From: Cohnella pontilimi
Lineage (GTDB): Bacteria; Bacillota; Bacilli; Paenibacillales; Paenibacillaceae
NCBI RefSeq assembly: GCF_005049045.1
Contig: NZ_SUPK01000007.1
Coordinates: forward strand, 186,001-250,000
DNA length: 64,000 nucleotides
Direction: 5' to 3'
In this document: piece after piece, positions 32,580 through 41,048 of the stretch
Numbering within the stretch: position 1 is the stretch's first letter
Layout: every line of letters starts with the position of its first letter
The notes under the pieces: generated by a model
The model's input: only the letters and a program-made list of their open reading frames with translations
Database searches by the model: none
Told to the model about the DNA's origin: nothing
Translations under genes and position numbers: made by a program

Positions 32580-33185
32580 ATGGCTCCAATACTAAAAGGA
32601 ATCATCCTCGGTTTTTCCATTGCCGCACCGGTTGGACCAATTGGTGTACTTTGTATACGGAAGACGCTTGATCAAGGAAGGATAATGGGATTCGCTGCCG
32701 GTTTGGGAGCTGCGACGGCCGATGCCGTTTATGGCAGCGTAGCGGCATTGGGTCTGTCTTTGGTCATGCAGTTTTTAATCAAGCAATCGATCTGGATCAA
32801 CGTTTTAGGCGCGGTGTTTTTACTCTATTTGGCTTACAAAACGTTTAGAGCGCCTATCCGGCATGATCATGCACCGGACATCGCAAGACTAAATTACATG
32901 AAGACATTCGGTACGACACTGCTTTTGACTTTGACAAATCCTTTAACCATTGTTTCGTTTGTAGGGATATTTGCTGGAATGAATATAGCATCGGAATCGG
33001 ATCAGTCATTATTTCTGGTTCTAGGAGTGTTTGTGGGATCCGCTATTTGGTGGCTTTTCTTAATCAGCATTGTGGGATCCTTCAGACAAATGATGAGTAC
33101 GAGGATCATGAAATGGATCAACAGTCTATCGGCCTTTATTTTACTGGGATTCGGCATGTATAGTCTTTACAAAACGTTCATGTAA
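32580..33185 (+). CDS. LysE family amino-acid exporter
   Basis: 201 aa, six membrane helices. The N-terminal LysE signature is clear: GFSIAAPVGPIGVLCIRKTL, then GLGAATADAVYGSVAALG. RhtB/LysE proteins export amino acids such as lysine, homoserine or threonine; which one cannot be read. GGAG lies 7 bases before the ATG. It is co-directional and nearly contiguous with the GNAT genes on both sides; an acetyltransferase plus exporter may detoxify an amino compound (inference). Confidence 0.88.
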   Translation: MAPILKGIILGFSIAAPVGPIGVLCIRKTLDQGRIMGFAAGLGAATADAVYGSVAALGLSLVMQFLIKQSIWINVLGAVFLLYLAYKTFRAPIRHDHAPDIARLNYMKTFGTTLLLTLTNPLTIVSFVGIFAGMNIASESDQSLFLVLGVFVGSAIWWLFLISIVGSFRQMMSTRIMKWINSLSAFILLGFGMYSLYKTFM

Positions 33186-33212
33186 ATCATCCTGCGTCAA
33201 GGGGGCCTGGAC

Positions 33213-33632
33213 GTGGAATACATCGTCAGATTTGCGGGCAGTGATGACTTCGATAACGTCACGAAAATGGATTCTCATTTCGAACCGGAGTTTCTGAAGT
33301 GGAAGCTTGGGAACAAAGAAGCGATCATTGCAGAGCTGGAAGGTCGAATTATCGGATATTTGCGATTAGAGTATATTTGGTCCAAAATCCCTTATATCGG
33401 GCTAATTTTTATTTTGCCTGATCATCGAGGTAAAGGCATCGGCAAGCAGCTCATGGAATTTGTAGAGGAACACCTGAGAAATACAGGTCACAGTAACTTG
33501 TATAGCTCGTCTCAGGTAAACGAAGCTGAGCCCCAAGCATGGCATAGACATATTGGCTTTCAAGAAGTAGGCATTATTGCCGGCATAAATGAAGGTGGAA
33601 TCGGAGAAGTATTTTTTAGGAAAGACTTGTGA
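33213..33632 (+). CDS. GNAT family N-acetyltransferase
   Basis: 139 aa. Acetyl-CoA motif A: LPDHRGKGIGKQLMEFVEEH; C-terminal part WHRHIGFQEVGIIAG. GTG at 33213 follows GGGGG. The gene ends the short cluster that begins with DUF4188 and is followed by a hairpin terminator at 33666-33707. Substrate unknown. Confidence 0.87.
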   Translation: MEYIVRFAGSDDFDNVTKMDSHFEPEFLKWKLGNKEAIIAELEGRIIGYLRLEYIWSKIPYIGLIFILPDHRGKGIGKQLMEFVEEHLRNTGHSNLYSSSQVNEAEPQAWHRHIGFQEVGIIAGINEGGIGEVFFRKDL

Positions 33633-33665
33633 TCGAACATAAAAGAAGATGACACGCACAACACC

Positions 33666-33707
33666 GATCCAGCTTAGGATAACAGCGATCTGAGGCTGGG
33701 TCGTTTT
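33666..33707 (+). terminator. Rho-independent terminator
   Basis: Stem GATCCAGCTTAG (33666-33677) with CTGAGGCTGGGTC (33690-33702), including G-T pairs, followed by GTTTTG. Confidence 0.65.
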
Positions 33708-33728
33708 GTAATACCAGGAGGGTTGTCC

Positions 33729-34412
33729 GTGGGAGTTGAATGGTATGATGAGATTGCCCGCCGGAATGGCGGATACAAGACACGTGCATCGTTCCGAATT
33801 GAAGGGATTTCGGGGGAAAAAATATTCGAAGAACGACTAATATCTTTGTTATCAGAGTGCGAACACGCGTTGGATGCAGGATGCGGACATGGTGACTTTA
33901 CGATACGAATGTCTCCATACTCACGGCAAATAACCGGTTTTGATAACTCAAAGGAAATGATCAAAATCGCCGTACAAAATCAAAATGAATCGTCTCCGAT
34001 CAATATTCGTTTTATTTGGACTACAACTAAAGAGCAGTTGCCGTTTAAAGATGCTGAATTCGATTTGATCTACAGCCGTCGAGGTCCGACATCAATAATC
34101 AATCATCCTCGTATTTTGAAATCCGGCGGCAAGATTATGGGCATCCATTCCGGTGCCATGGATAAGGTGAAAGAACGCTTGGAGAGTAACGGTTTCGTAA
34201 GGATTAACATTGATATATTTGATCAAGCTACAATTTTGTTTCCCGATGAAAATGAACTGGCCAAGTTTCTTTCAGACATGCCGGGAAATATTGATTATAG
34301 ATTGCATGAGAATCGTCAACAGTTTTACTCCTTGATTGATGAATATAAAATAGATGGTGGCACGTTGGGAATGAAAGAATGGAGATACATTTGGTCGGCT
34401 GTCAAACCATAA
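33729..34412 (+). CDS. Class I SAM-dependent methyltransferase
   Basis: About 227 aa. SAM-binding motif I is ALDAGCGHGDFT (about residue 50), followed by the acidic end of strand 2 (ITGFDNS) and the motif IV region FDLIYSRRGP. The fold is the usual Rossmann methyltransferase; the substrate is unknown. GTG at 33729 has AGGAGGG about 6 bases upstream. It is monocistronic in an AT-rich stretch. Confidence 0.85.
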   Translation: MGVEWYDEIARRNGGYKTRASFRIEGISGEKIFEERLISLLSECEHALDAGCGHGDFTIRMSPYSRQITGFDNSKEMIKIAVQNQNESSPINIRFIWTTTKEQLPFKDAEFDLIYSRRGPTSIINHPRILKSGGKIMGIHSGAMDKVKERLESNGFVRINIDIFDQATILFPDENELAKFLSDMPGNIDYRLHENRQQFYSLIDEYKIDGGTLGMKEWRYIWSAVKP

Positions 34413-34523
34413 GCTTGAAGACCTTGGCACACTCAAACCCATTAATGGTACATTGGAATAAACATTCATCCCGTGGCGTGGTATGGTCGACTTACGGGAA
34501 AATCATAAAAGGAGACTTCATAA

Positions 34524-34976
34524 GTGAAAATCGAACTCACGAATAAACAATACAGAGACTTGATTGAATTGTTGTTCCTAGGCAATTGGCTTGCAAACGC
34601 CACACGCACAGGAGCGGAAGGCGACGAAAGACTGGAAAAGTACGAACTGCTCCAACATTACATACTATCTCATGCTAAAAATTTTCAAGCAGATGACGTA
34701 GTAACCGAAGAAGGAACCAGTTTTTATACGACAATGGAATTCGAGGAATCGATCATGCCAATTGTTGAAGAATATGACGATTCCACGTTTTGGGAACAGC
34801 TCTCAATGAAGTTAGCGAACAGGGATTTATTGAAGGAAATCGGCCCGGTAAGTGAATTAAAAGAAAAGCATAGAACAAGATTGTTTGAACTTGAAGAAGA
34901 ATATGAAGTGGAGTTTGAAGAGAATGGGTTAAGGAACTTAGTTCTTATGAAGCAAGGTAACAAACCTAAAAAGTGA
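34524..34976 (+). CDS. Hypothetical protein
   Basis: 150 aa, soluble, acidic, mostly helical. It begins MKIELTNKQYRDLIELLFLG followed by NWLANATRT, a pattern I have the impression of in other Firmicute hypotheticals, but I cannot name a family. GTG at 34524 has AAAGGAG upstream. The next gene starts within 15 bases of the stop, so the two unknown genes probably form an operon. Confidence 0.7.
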   Translation: MKIELTNKQYRDLIELLFLGNWLANATRTGAEGDERLEKYELLQHYILSHAKNFQADDVVTEEGTSFYTTMEFEESIMPIVEEYDDSTFWEQLSMKLANRDLLKEIGPVSELKEKHRTRLFELEEEYEVEFEENGLRNLVLMKQGNKPKK

Positions 34977-34990
34977 AAAGGGACCATGCC

Positions 34991-35341
34991 ATGAACCTTC
35001 AAATGACAAAGGAATTTTATGAGCGAATTGAAACAGAAGTGGAGCAAAGCCTGAAACCGAAAGGTTATCGAAAGACCAAACATCAGCATAGTCAGATGAA
35101 TGGAAATATGTATTCGGTTTTTGATAGTGCCGGGGGGCTGACGCGTCTGATTTGGGATGCCAAAGATCGCCGGTTGATCATAAGGGTCTATAAAAAAGGA
35201 ACGTGGCTCATGAAACTGGGCAAAGCCTTGATCGGCAGAAACGACGACGAAAAGCTGCTGAGAGAATTGATCATCAACCGCGAAGAATTCACGGATTCCA
35301 CTGAGGAACAAGTGATCAAGCGTATCGTGGACGCTATATAA
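34991..35341 (+). CDS. Hypothetical protein
   Basis: About 116 aa, soluble and basic, no signal peptide. It has a beta-rich middle (NMYSVFDSAGGLTRLIWDAK, RRLIIRVYKKG) and charged helices at both ends. Not recognised. ATG at 34991 follows AAAAGGGA; the frame also has a GTG at 34973 overlapping the upstream stop. It is co-directional with the preceding unknown gene and followed by an ABC-2 exporter operon. Confidence 0.65.
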   Translation: MNLQMTKEFYERIETEVEQSLKPKGYRKTKHQHSQMNGNMYSVFDSAGGLTRLIWDAKDRRLIIRVYKKGTWLMKLGKALIGRNDDEKLLRELIINREEFTDSTEEQVIKRIVDAI

Positions 35342-35397
35342 AAAATCCGTTTTCATCCGCAAGTGCCAGTAAGCCAAGTCGGGCGAGGGGAATCGAA

Positions 35398-36189
35398 TTG
35401 GGCACGTACTTACTGTTTTTGCAAAAATCGTTCCAACAGAAATTCGTTTATCGGACCAGCGCATATATTTACCTGCTCTCGACTTGTTTGAGAGTATTTA
35501 TTATGGTGAATGTGTGGACAGCATTGTATGCCGGACGTGACTCCATCAACGGCGTCTCGTTGATGGACATGCTGAACTTTATCGTCATATCGGCAATTGT
35601 GTCAGCGCTTACGCAAACGCGGATGGGAGATAAAATCGCAGCGAAAGTAGTGGACGGCACGATCGCTGTGGATTTTTTGCGGCCCATTCGTTTTAAGTAC
35701 TTTGTTTATGCCGACCAGCTCGGCGAAAATCTTTACCAAGTGCTGCTCAACGCTCTGCCGGTATGTATCCTGGCCGCGCTCATCTATGGCTTCGAGATGC
35801 CCGCCGATCCTCTCATGCTCTCGCTTTTCATCGTTTGCTTGTTTTTCGGCATCCTTATCATCTTCTCCATCAACTATATCGTGGGACTCATCTCGTTCTG
35901 GTCGAAGGCGGCGCATCCTACCTCCTGGTTCCTCCTCACAGCGGTAACGCTGTTCGGCGGAACATTCGTGCCGATCTGGTTTTATCCGGATATTTTGCGC
36001 GAAGTCACCCTATTCCTACCTTTCCGGCTCATCTATTTTGAACCGATCAATATTTACCTGGGTCGCGTCACGCCTTCCGAAGCAATGTCTATCATAGTGA
36101 TTCAACTCGCATGGCTGGTCGTTCTCTGGTTAGTCGAGCGGTTCATGTGGAGCAAAATCCAAACAAAGCTGACCGTACAAGGGGGGTGA
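35398..36189 (+). CDS. ABC-2 family permease (first of pair)
   Basis: 263 aa, six membrane helices, of the DUF990-type ABC-2 permeases (COG4587/COG3694). Conserved features are the segment KVVDGTIAVDFLRPIRFKY between helices 2 and 3 and the late GGTFVPIWFYP. Two such permeases plus one ATPase make an exporter of unknown substrate, often in Firmicutes. TTG at 35398 has GAGGGGA upstream. The next permease starts 5 bases after the stop. It heads a run of seven closely packed plus-strand genes. Confidence 0.85.
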   Translation: MGTYLLFLQKSFQQKFVYRTSAYIYLLSTCLRVFIMVNVWTALYAGRDSINGVSLMDMLNFIVISAIVSALTQTRMGDKIAAKVVDGTIAVDFLRPIRFKYFVYADQLGENLYQVLLNALPVCILAALIYGFEMPADPLMLSLFIVCLFFGILIIFSINYIVGLISFWSKAAHPTSWFLLTAVTLFGGTFVPIWFYPDILREVTLFLPFRLIYFEPINIYLGRVTPSEAMSIIVIQLAWLVVLWLVERFMWSKIQTKLTVQGG

Positions 36190-36193
36190 GCGG

Positions 36194-36994
36194 ATGCACA
36201 CCTTTAAGCTGTATTTGGAGTTTATCAAAATCCGAATCGTATCCCATATCGAGTATCGGAAAATGTTCCTGTTCTGGTTTTTCGCCCAATGGATCGCATA
36301 CGGAGTACAGTTGCTTCTCATCTGGGTCATGGTTCATCGGTTTCAGGATATTCAAGGCTGGAAGCCGTTCGAGGTCGTGCTGCTTTACGCCTTGAGCCTT
36401 AACTCTTACGCACTGGCCGGGTTTTTCTTTTACAATCCCTGCACACAATTATCGCACTTGGTACGAACAGGTGAATTCGACGAAATACTGACCCGCCCGC
36501 TGAACCCCTTCCTGTATTTAGTAAGCCGGGAATTTAATTTCGGTTACATCACCCATGTCGTATTGGCGGTTCCGGTCACTGTGGTTAGTTTCGTCATGTT
36601 GGATATTCCGTTTACATTCACGAATATATTGATGTTACTGCTTATCCTCATAGGCGGAGCATTAATTCAAGGGGCAGTATTCCTTTTCACTTCTGTTCCG
36701 GCTTTTTGGATTGTTGACAGCAACGGTATGCAAAACGTTCTGTTTCAATTTCGAGATTTTGCCAACTATCCGCTATCCATCTATCACAAAAGTATCCAAA
36801 TATTGCTCACTTTCGTGATCCCATTCGCCTTCATCAACTTTTATCCGGCGCAGTTTTTTTTGGGCAAACAGGACTTCTCGGTATTTCATCCTGCCTTTCA
36901 ATTCATGACACCGCTCGTCGGGCTTGTGATGTTCGCGCTCGCCCTTTGGTTCTGGCATTTCGGCATCAACCGATATAAAAGCACGGGATCTTAG
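36194..36994 (+). CDS. ABC-2 family permease (second of pair)
   Basis: 266 aa, six membrane helices, same family as the preceding gene: LVRTGEFDEILTRPLNPFLY corresponds to the conserved loop after helix 2, and PFAFINFYPAQFFLG is the typical late segment. GGGGGGTG lies before the ATG. With the preceding permease it should form the membrane heterodimer of the exporter powered by the ATPase that follows 15 bases downstream. Confidence 0.87.
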   Translation: MHTFKLYLEFIKIRIVSHIEYRKMFLFWFFAQWIAYGVQLLLIWVMVHRFQDIQGWKPFEVVLLYALSLNSYALAGFFFYNPCTQLSHLVRTGEFDEILTRPLNPFLYLVSREFNFGYITHVVLAVPVTVVSFVMLDIPFTFTNILMLLLILIGGALIQGAVFLFTSVPAFWIVDSNGMQNVLFQFRDFANYPLSIYHKSIQILLTFVIPFAFINFYPAQFFLGKQDFSVFHPAFQFMTPLVGLVMFALALWFWHFGINRYKSTGS

Positions 36995-37008
36995 GAAGGA
37001 GATGAAGA

Positions 37009-37986
37009 ATGGCATTCATCGAGATGCAGAATGTGACGAAGCAATTTCGGGTTTATCCGAGGCAAAAAGGCTTCGCCAACGCGCTGAAGTCACTTGTCTA
37101 CAAACCCTATGAGATCAAGACGGCTGTAGACGGAATCGATTTCTCCATCGCGAAGGGCGAGCTTGTAGGTTACATAGGCGCCAATGGAGCTGGCAAGTCT
37201 ACTACGATCAAAATGCTGTCGGGTATTCTTGTACCCACCTCGGGACAAATAGAAGTAGGCGGTCTGGTTCCTCACGAGAACCGCAAACGTAACGCAGGTC
37301 GTATCGGGGTCGTGTTCGGTCAGCGTTCACAGCTGTACTGGGATTTGCCGATGGAGGAGACGTTCGATTTGTACAAGCGGATGTACAAAATCGATGCTGC
37401 GGCTTTCAAACGAAATGTTCAGTTTTTCGTCGAGTTGCTCGATATGCAAGAATTTGTAAGGCGACCCACGAGACAGCTCAGCTTGGGACAAAAAATGCGT
37501 GCCAATCTGGCGCTGGCGATGCTTCATGACCCGGAGATCTTGTATTTGGACGAACCAACGATCGGTCTGGATGTGGTGGCAAAAAGCAAAATCCGGAAGT
37601 TTATCCGCGAGATCAACCGGGAGAAAGCGACCACCGTCATACTGACCACGCATGACATGAACGACATCGAGGAAATATGCGACAGGCTCATCATGATCGA
37701 CCATGGGAGAAAAATGTTCGACGGCACTCTGCACGAGTTTAAACAGACTTACAGCGATTCTACGATTGTTATCCTCGATTTGGAGGAGGACGCGGCACTT
37801 CAAGTGAGTGATGGTAGGTTAAAGGTTATTCAGGAAGACGGACAGCGCAAGTATGTCTCCATCGATAAAAACATCATCAGCCTCGTCGACGCTATCACCC
37901 AACTAGCGCAAACGAATCGGATCCGTGAGGTGAATGTGAAGGAACCGGATATCGAAGATACCGTGAGAAGGATATTTGAAAAATGA
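37009..37986 (+). CDS. ABC transporter ATP-binding protein
   Basis: 325 aa. Walker A GANGAGKST (about residue 57), signature LSLGQKMRANLALAM, Walker B ILYLDEPTIGLD and the switch His in TTHDM. The N-terminal extension before Walker A and the C-terminal domain after the NBD are typical of COG4586 ATPases paired with DUF990 permeases. GGAAGGAG precedes the ATG; the stop overlaps the MFS gene start (ATGA at 37983-37986). Confidence 0.92.
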   Translation: MAFIEMQNVTKQFRVYPRQKGFANALKSLVYKPYEIKTAVDGIDFSIAKGELVGYIGANGAGKSTTIKMLSGILVPTSGQIEVGGLVPHENRKRNAGRIGVVFGQRSQLYWDLPMEETFDLYKRMYKIDAAAFKRNVQFFVELLDMQEFVRRPTRQLSLGQKMRANLALAMLHDPEILYLDEPTIGLDVVAKSKIRKFIREINREKATTVILTTHDMNDIEEICDRLIMIDHGRKMFDGTLHEFKQTYSDSTIVILDLEEDAALQVSDGRLKVIQEDGQRKYVSIDKNIISLVDAITQLAQTNRIREVNVKEPDIEDTVRRIFEK

Positions 37987-39176
37987 GCAAAATTACAGCG
38001 GATTTGAAACGTTTTGTCGGTTTGAATGGAGCTCTTTCCCTGCTGACGTCTATTTTTGTTTACGGCATCGGCACGGGCATACTCGCTCCCATGAATGCGG
38101 TCTATATGAGCGATTCCCTCGGTTTATCCAAGGGGGAAATCGCGTCCATATTCTCCATCACACTCCTGTTGAACATGATGGTGACGCTCGGCGTAGGCAT
38201 TGTCAGCGACAGAATCAAGCGAAAAAAAGGTTTGCCCCTGATCGCCTCGGTCATTTGCTTGGCCGGCCTCATCGTCTATATTCAAGCCGACGATTATGCC
38301 GGGGCTCTGGCGGGTATGGCGATTGCGATGGCCCCGTCCGGGCTCATTATGGGGCAAATTTTCGCGATGGCTCGCAGCCAATTCAGCAAACAGGCCGAGT
38401 CCATTGTCGAAATCGCCATGCTGTGGCTGAGAGCCGGCTTCAGCGTCGGATTTTTCATGGGGCTGCTCCTGGGCGCCAACCTGTATCTCGTAACGGGATT
38501 CCAAGGCGTACTGTGGGGCAATGTGGCGGGGTATGCCGGACTTTTCTTGCTGCTGCTGTTTTACCGCGAGGTAGCAGGGGACAAGGAAGCGAAATCCTCG
38601 CAACGCGGCGAACCGTTCTCTTTAATCATGCTGATCGCGCTGCTCATGATCTCTTGTGCCGACGCGATTCGCGGTTTGTACTTGCCGCTCGTGTTTAATG
38701 AACTGTTCAAGCGGCCGGATTTGTTTTCCTATCTATGGAGCTGTCAGGCGGTATTCGAGCTGCTGTTCATGACATTGACCGGGTATTGGGTCGCGAAGTA
38801 CGGCAGCAAGTCGATTATTTTCTTGGGTGGCGCATGTGCGGTCGTCGCGTATGCCGTATATGCGGCGGCTTCGCCGATCGGGCTGTTCTTCGCGGTGCAG
38901 CCGGTGTATTCGTTATCGGTCTCGATTTTGTACGGAGTCGCCATGGGATATGTGCAGCGCATGTTTATCAACTACACAGGCTTCGGGGCCAGCCTGTACA
39001 TCGTCATATCGCAAGCAGCTTCACTTATCGGATATTTGTTGCCGTTCACCGTCAAAGGCATATCGCCGAACATTTTTTTCATCCCTATCGTGCTGGTCAC
39101 AGCGGCGTTAGTGATCATTGGCAGAGTGTTGTACACGGAAAATAAACAAGCGAGCATGAATACTTTAAACGGATGA
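37983..39176 (+). CDS. MFS transporter
   Basis: 397 aa, about 12 membrane helices. Motif A between helices 2 and 3 is GIVSDRIKRKKGLPL. The architecture resembles sugar- or drug-efflux MFS proteins (SET-like), but the substrate is unknown. It is translationally coupled to the ABC ATPase (ATGA overlap) and its own stop overlaps an ATG of the dehydrogenase gene, so exporter, MFS protein and dehydrogenase are almost certainly on one transcript. Confidence 0.88.
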   Translation: MSKITADLKRFVGLNGALSLLTSIFVYGIGTGILAPMNAVYMSDSLGLSKGEIASIFSITLLLNMMVTLGVGIVSDRIKRKKGLPLIASVICLAGLIVYIQADDYAGALAGMAIAMAPSGLIMGQIFAMARSQFSKQAESIVEIAMLWLRAGFSVGFFMGLLLGANLYLVTGFQGVLWGNVAGYAGLFLLLLFYREVAGDKEAKSSQRGEPFSLIMLIALLMISCADAIRGLYLPLVFNELFKRPDLFSYLWSCQAVFELLFMTLTGYWVAKYGSKSIIFLGGACAVVAYAVYAAASPIGLFFAVQPVYSLSVSILYGVAMGYVQRMFINYTGFGASLYIVISQAASLIGYLLPFTVKGISPNIFFIPIVLVTAALVIIGRVLYTENKQASMNTLNG

Positions 39177-39190
39177 TGGGAGTGGCATGC

Positions 39191-40147
39191 ATGGGTACAA
39201 TCGTGAGTCTGATTCGTCTGCCCGACGATCAAATCGCCAGAATTCAAGAAGTGGCCAAAGGGTGGGAGATTGTTCAGAGAACCCAGGACTCCACGCTTTG
39301 GAAAGAACGTCTGAAAGATGCCGAAATTTTAATCGCCTGGAGCCGAGTTGCCGCTGAAGAGGTATTAGGCCCGGATTCGAAGCTGCGTTGGCTGCAAAAT
39401 TGGGGGGCCGGCGTCGACCAATTGCCGCTCGAAGCATTCGCCAAGCACGGAGTGAAGATAACCAACGCAAGCGGGGTTCATGCCTATCCGATCTCCGAAA
39501 ATATATTGGCCATGATGATGATGTTCGCCAGGAAGCTCCATACGGCCGTTCGCTATCAAGGGCGGAAAGAGTGGGGAAGCTTCGGTCAGCTAAATGAAAT
39601 CCACGGTCGAACGGTGGGGATTATCGGGGTCGGAGCCATTGGGGAAGAAACGGCCAGACTGGCCAAGGCGTTCGGGATGAAAGTGCTCGGCGTTCGTCTT
39701 TCCGGCCAGCCTACTCCCAATGTGGATCGGATGTTCGACCTGACGGGACTGCATGAAGTACTTCAGCAAAGCGATTACGTGGTGAACACGCTCCCTTCGA
39801 CCGAGCGTACACGCCACATGTTCGGCCGTGCTGAGTTTCAGGCGATGAAACTCACTGCCTATTATCTCAATATCGGGCGTGGAGCCACGACGGATACCGA
39901 GGCGCTGATTGAGGCATTGCGTGAGGGATCGATTGCCGGAGCGGGTCTGGATGTATTTGAGCAGGAGCCTTTGCCTGCCGAGAGCCCGTTGTGGGAGATG
40001 GACAACGTGATCATGACACCGCATAATGCCGGATCAAACGTCGAATATGACGCACGGGCGATGGATATTTTTCTGCAAAATTTACAGGACTACTTGAACG
40101 GGCGCGAGCCGTCCGTGAACCGGGTTGATTTCGCGAAGCAATATTGA
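39191..40147 (+). CDS. D-2-hydroxyacid dehydrogenase
   Basis: About 318 aa. The NAD site reads VGIIGVGAIGEETARLAKA; the catalytic Arg is in NIGRGATTDTEAL, Glu in DVFEQEPLP and His in IMTPHNAG. This family reduces 2-keto acids or oxidises D-2-hydroxy acids, and includes phosphoglycerate dehydrogenase-like proteins. ATG at 39191 has GGGAG 8 bases upstream; the ATG at 39173 overlaps the MFS stop and is an alternative. Substrate unknown. Confidence 0.88.
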   Translation: MGTIVSLIRLPDDQIARIQEVAKGWEIVQRTQDSTLWKERLKDAEILIAWSRVAAEEVLGPDSKLRWLQNWGAGVDQLPLEAFAKHGVKITNASGVHAYPISENILAMMMMFARKLHTAVRYQGRKEWGSFGQLNEIHGRTVGIIGVGAIGEETARLAKAFGMKVLGVRLSGQPTPNVDRMFDLTGLHEVLQQSDYVVNTLPSTERTRHMFGRAEFQAMKLTAYYLNIGRGATTDTEALIEALREGSIAGAGLDVFEQEPLPAESPLWEMDNVIMTPHNAGSNVEYDARAMDIFLQNLQDYLNGREPSVNRVDFAKQY

Positions 40148-40177
40148 GATCCGCAATCGGTGGGGGAGGGTGAAACC

Positions 40178-41023
40178 GTGCGAAGCGAACGAATGATGTT
40201 GGATTTGATTCTTGGATTCGCGAAGGAGGATACGCGGATTCGAGCGGTCGTCATGAGCGGGTCACGCGGCGATCCCACTGCCCCGCGCGATCGTTTTCAA
40301 GACTACGACATTGTCTATGTGGTATCCGAACTGGAATCATTCGTTGCAGATCGCAGCTGGATCCAGCGCTTCGGAGATATTCTCATCATGCAGACACCGG
40401 ACGAGAACAGCCTGGCCGATGACGACCCTCGCGACAGCTTTGCTTTTCTGATGCTGTTCACGGACGGCAATCGCATCGATCTTACGTTTCATCCACTCGA
40501 CAAGCTGAATAAGCTGCACTTTGACAGCCTGAGCGTTCCTTTGTTGGACAAGGACGGCATTCTTCCTCCTCTCCCGCCGCCGGGCAATCGCGATTATTTG
40601 CCTATGCCGCCTACCGCCAATCAATTCTCGGATTGCTGCAACGAATTTTGGTGGGTCAGCACTTATATCGCCAAAGGCCTCTGGAGACGGGAGTTGCCTT
40701 ACGCGAAAACGATGTTCGAAGGTCCGGTCCGGGATATGCTGATGATGATGTTAACGTGGCATATCGGGATCAAGACCGGCTTTAAGGAGAGTCCCGGAAA
40801 GGCCGGCAAATATTTCGTAAAGTTCCTTGAGCCGCGCCACTGGGAGGCATTTGTCCGAACCTACGCAGACGGCGATTACGAGCATATTTGGCAGGCGCTG
40901 TTTACGATGTGCGATTTGTTTCGGGAAATTGCTATCGGCGTGGCTGAACATTTTGGCTTTGTATATGCCCTCGACGAGGACAAACAGGTCACGTCTTATT
41001 TGAAAGCTGTTCACAGAATGTGA
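40178..41023 (+). CDS. Aminoglycoside 6-adenylyltransferase-like protein
   Basis: About 281 aa. It shows the nucleotidyltransferase core of ANT(6)/AadK proteins: MSGSRGDP, then FQDYDIVYVV with the two metal-binding Asp, LIMQTPDE, and DGNRIDLTFHP with the third Asp. AadK of Bacillus subtilis adenylates streptomycin. All metal ligands are present, so activity is plausible; substrate range is not known from sequence. GTG at 40178 has GGGGGAGGG upstream; the frame also extends to 40160. It sits within the exporter operon, 30 bases after the dehydrogenase. Confidence 0.87.
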   Translation: MRSERMMLDLILGFAKEDTRIRAVVMSGSRGDPTAPRDRFQDYDIVYVVSELESFVADRSWIQRFGDILIMQTPDENSLADDDPRDSFAFLMLFTDGNRIDLTFHPLDKLNKLHFDSLSVPLLDKDGILPPLPPPGNRDYLPMPPTANQFSDCCNEFWWVSTYIAKGLWRRELPYAKTMFEGPVRDMLMMMLTWHIGIKTGFKESPGKAGKYFVKFLEPRHWEAFVRTYADGDYEHIWQALFTMCDLFREIAIGVAEHFGFVYALDEDKQVTSYLKAVHRM

Positions 41024-41048
41024 AGGAACCGGCCGAAAGAGGTGCGGC

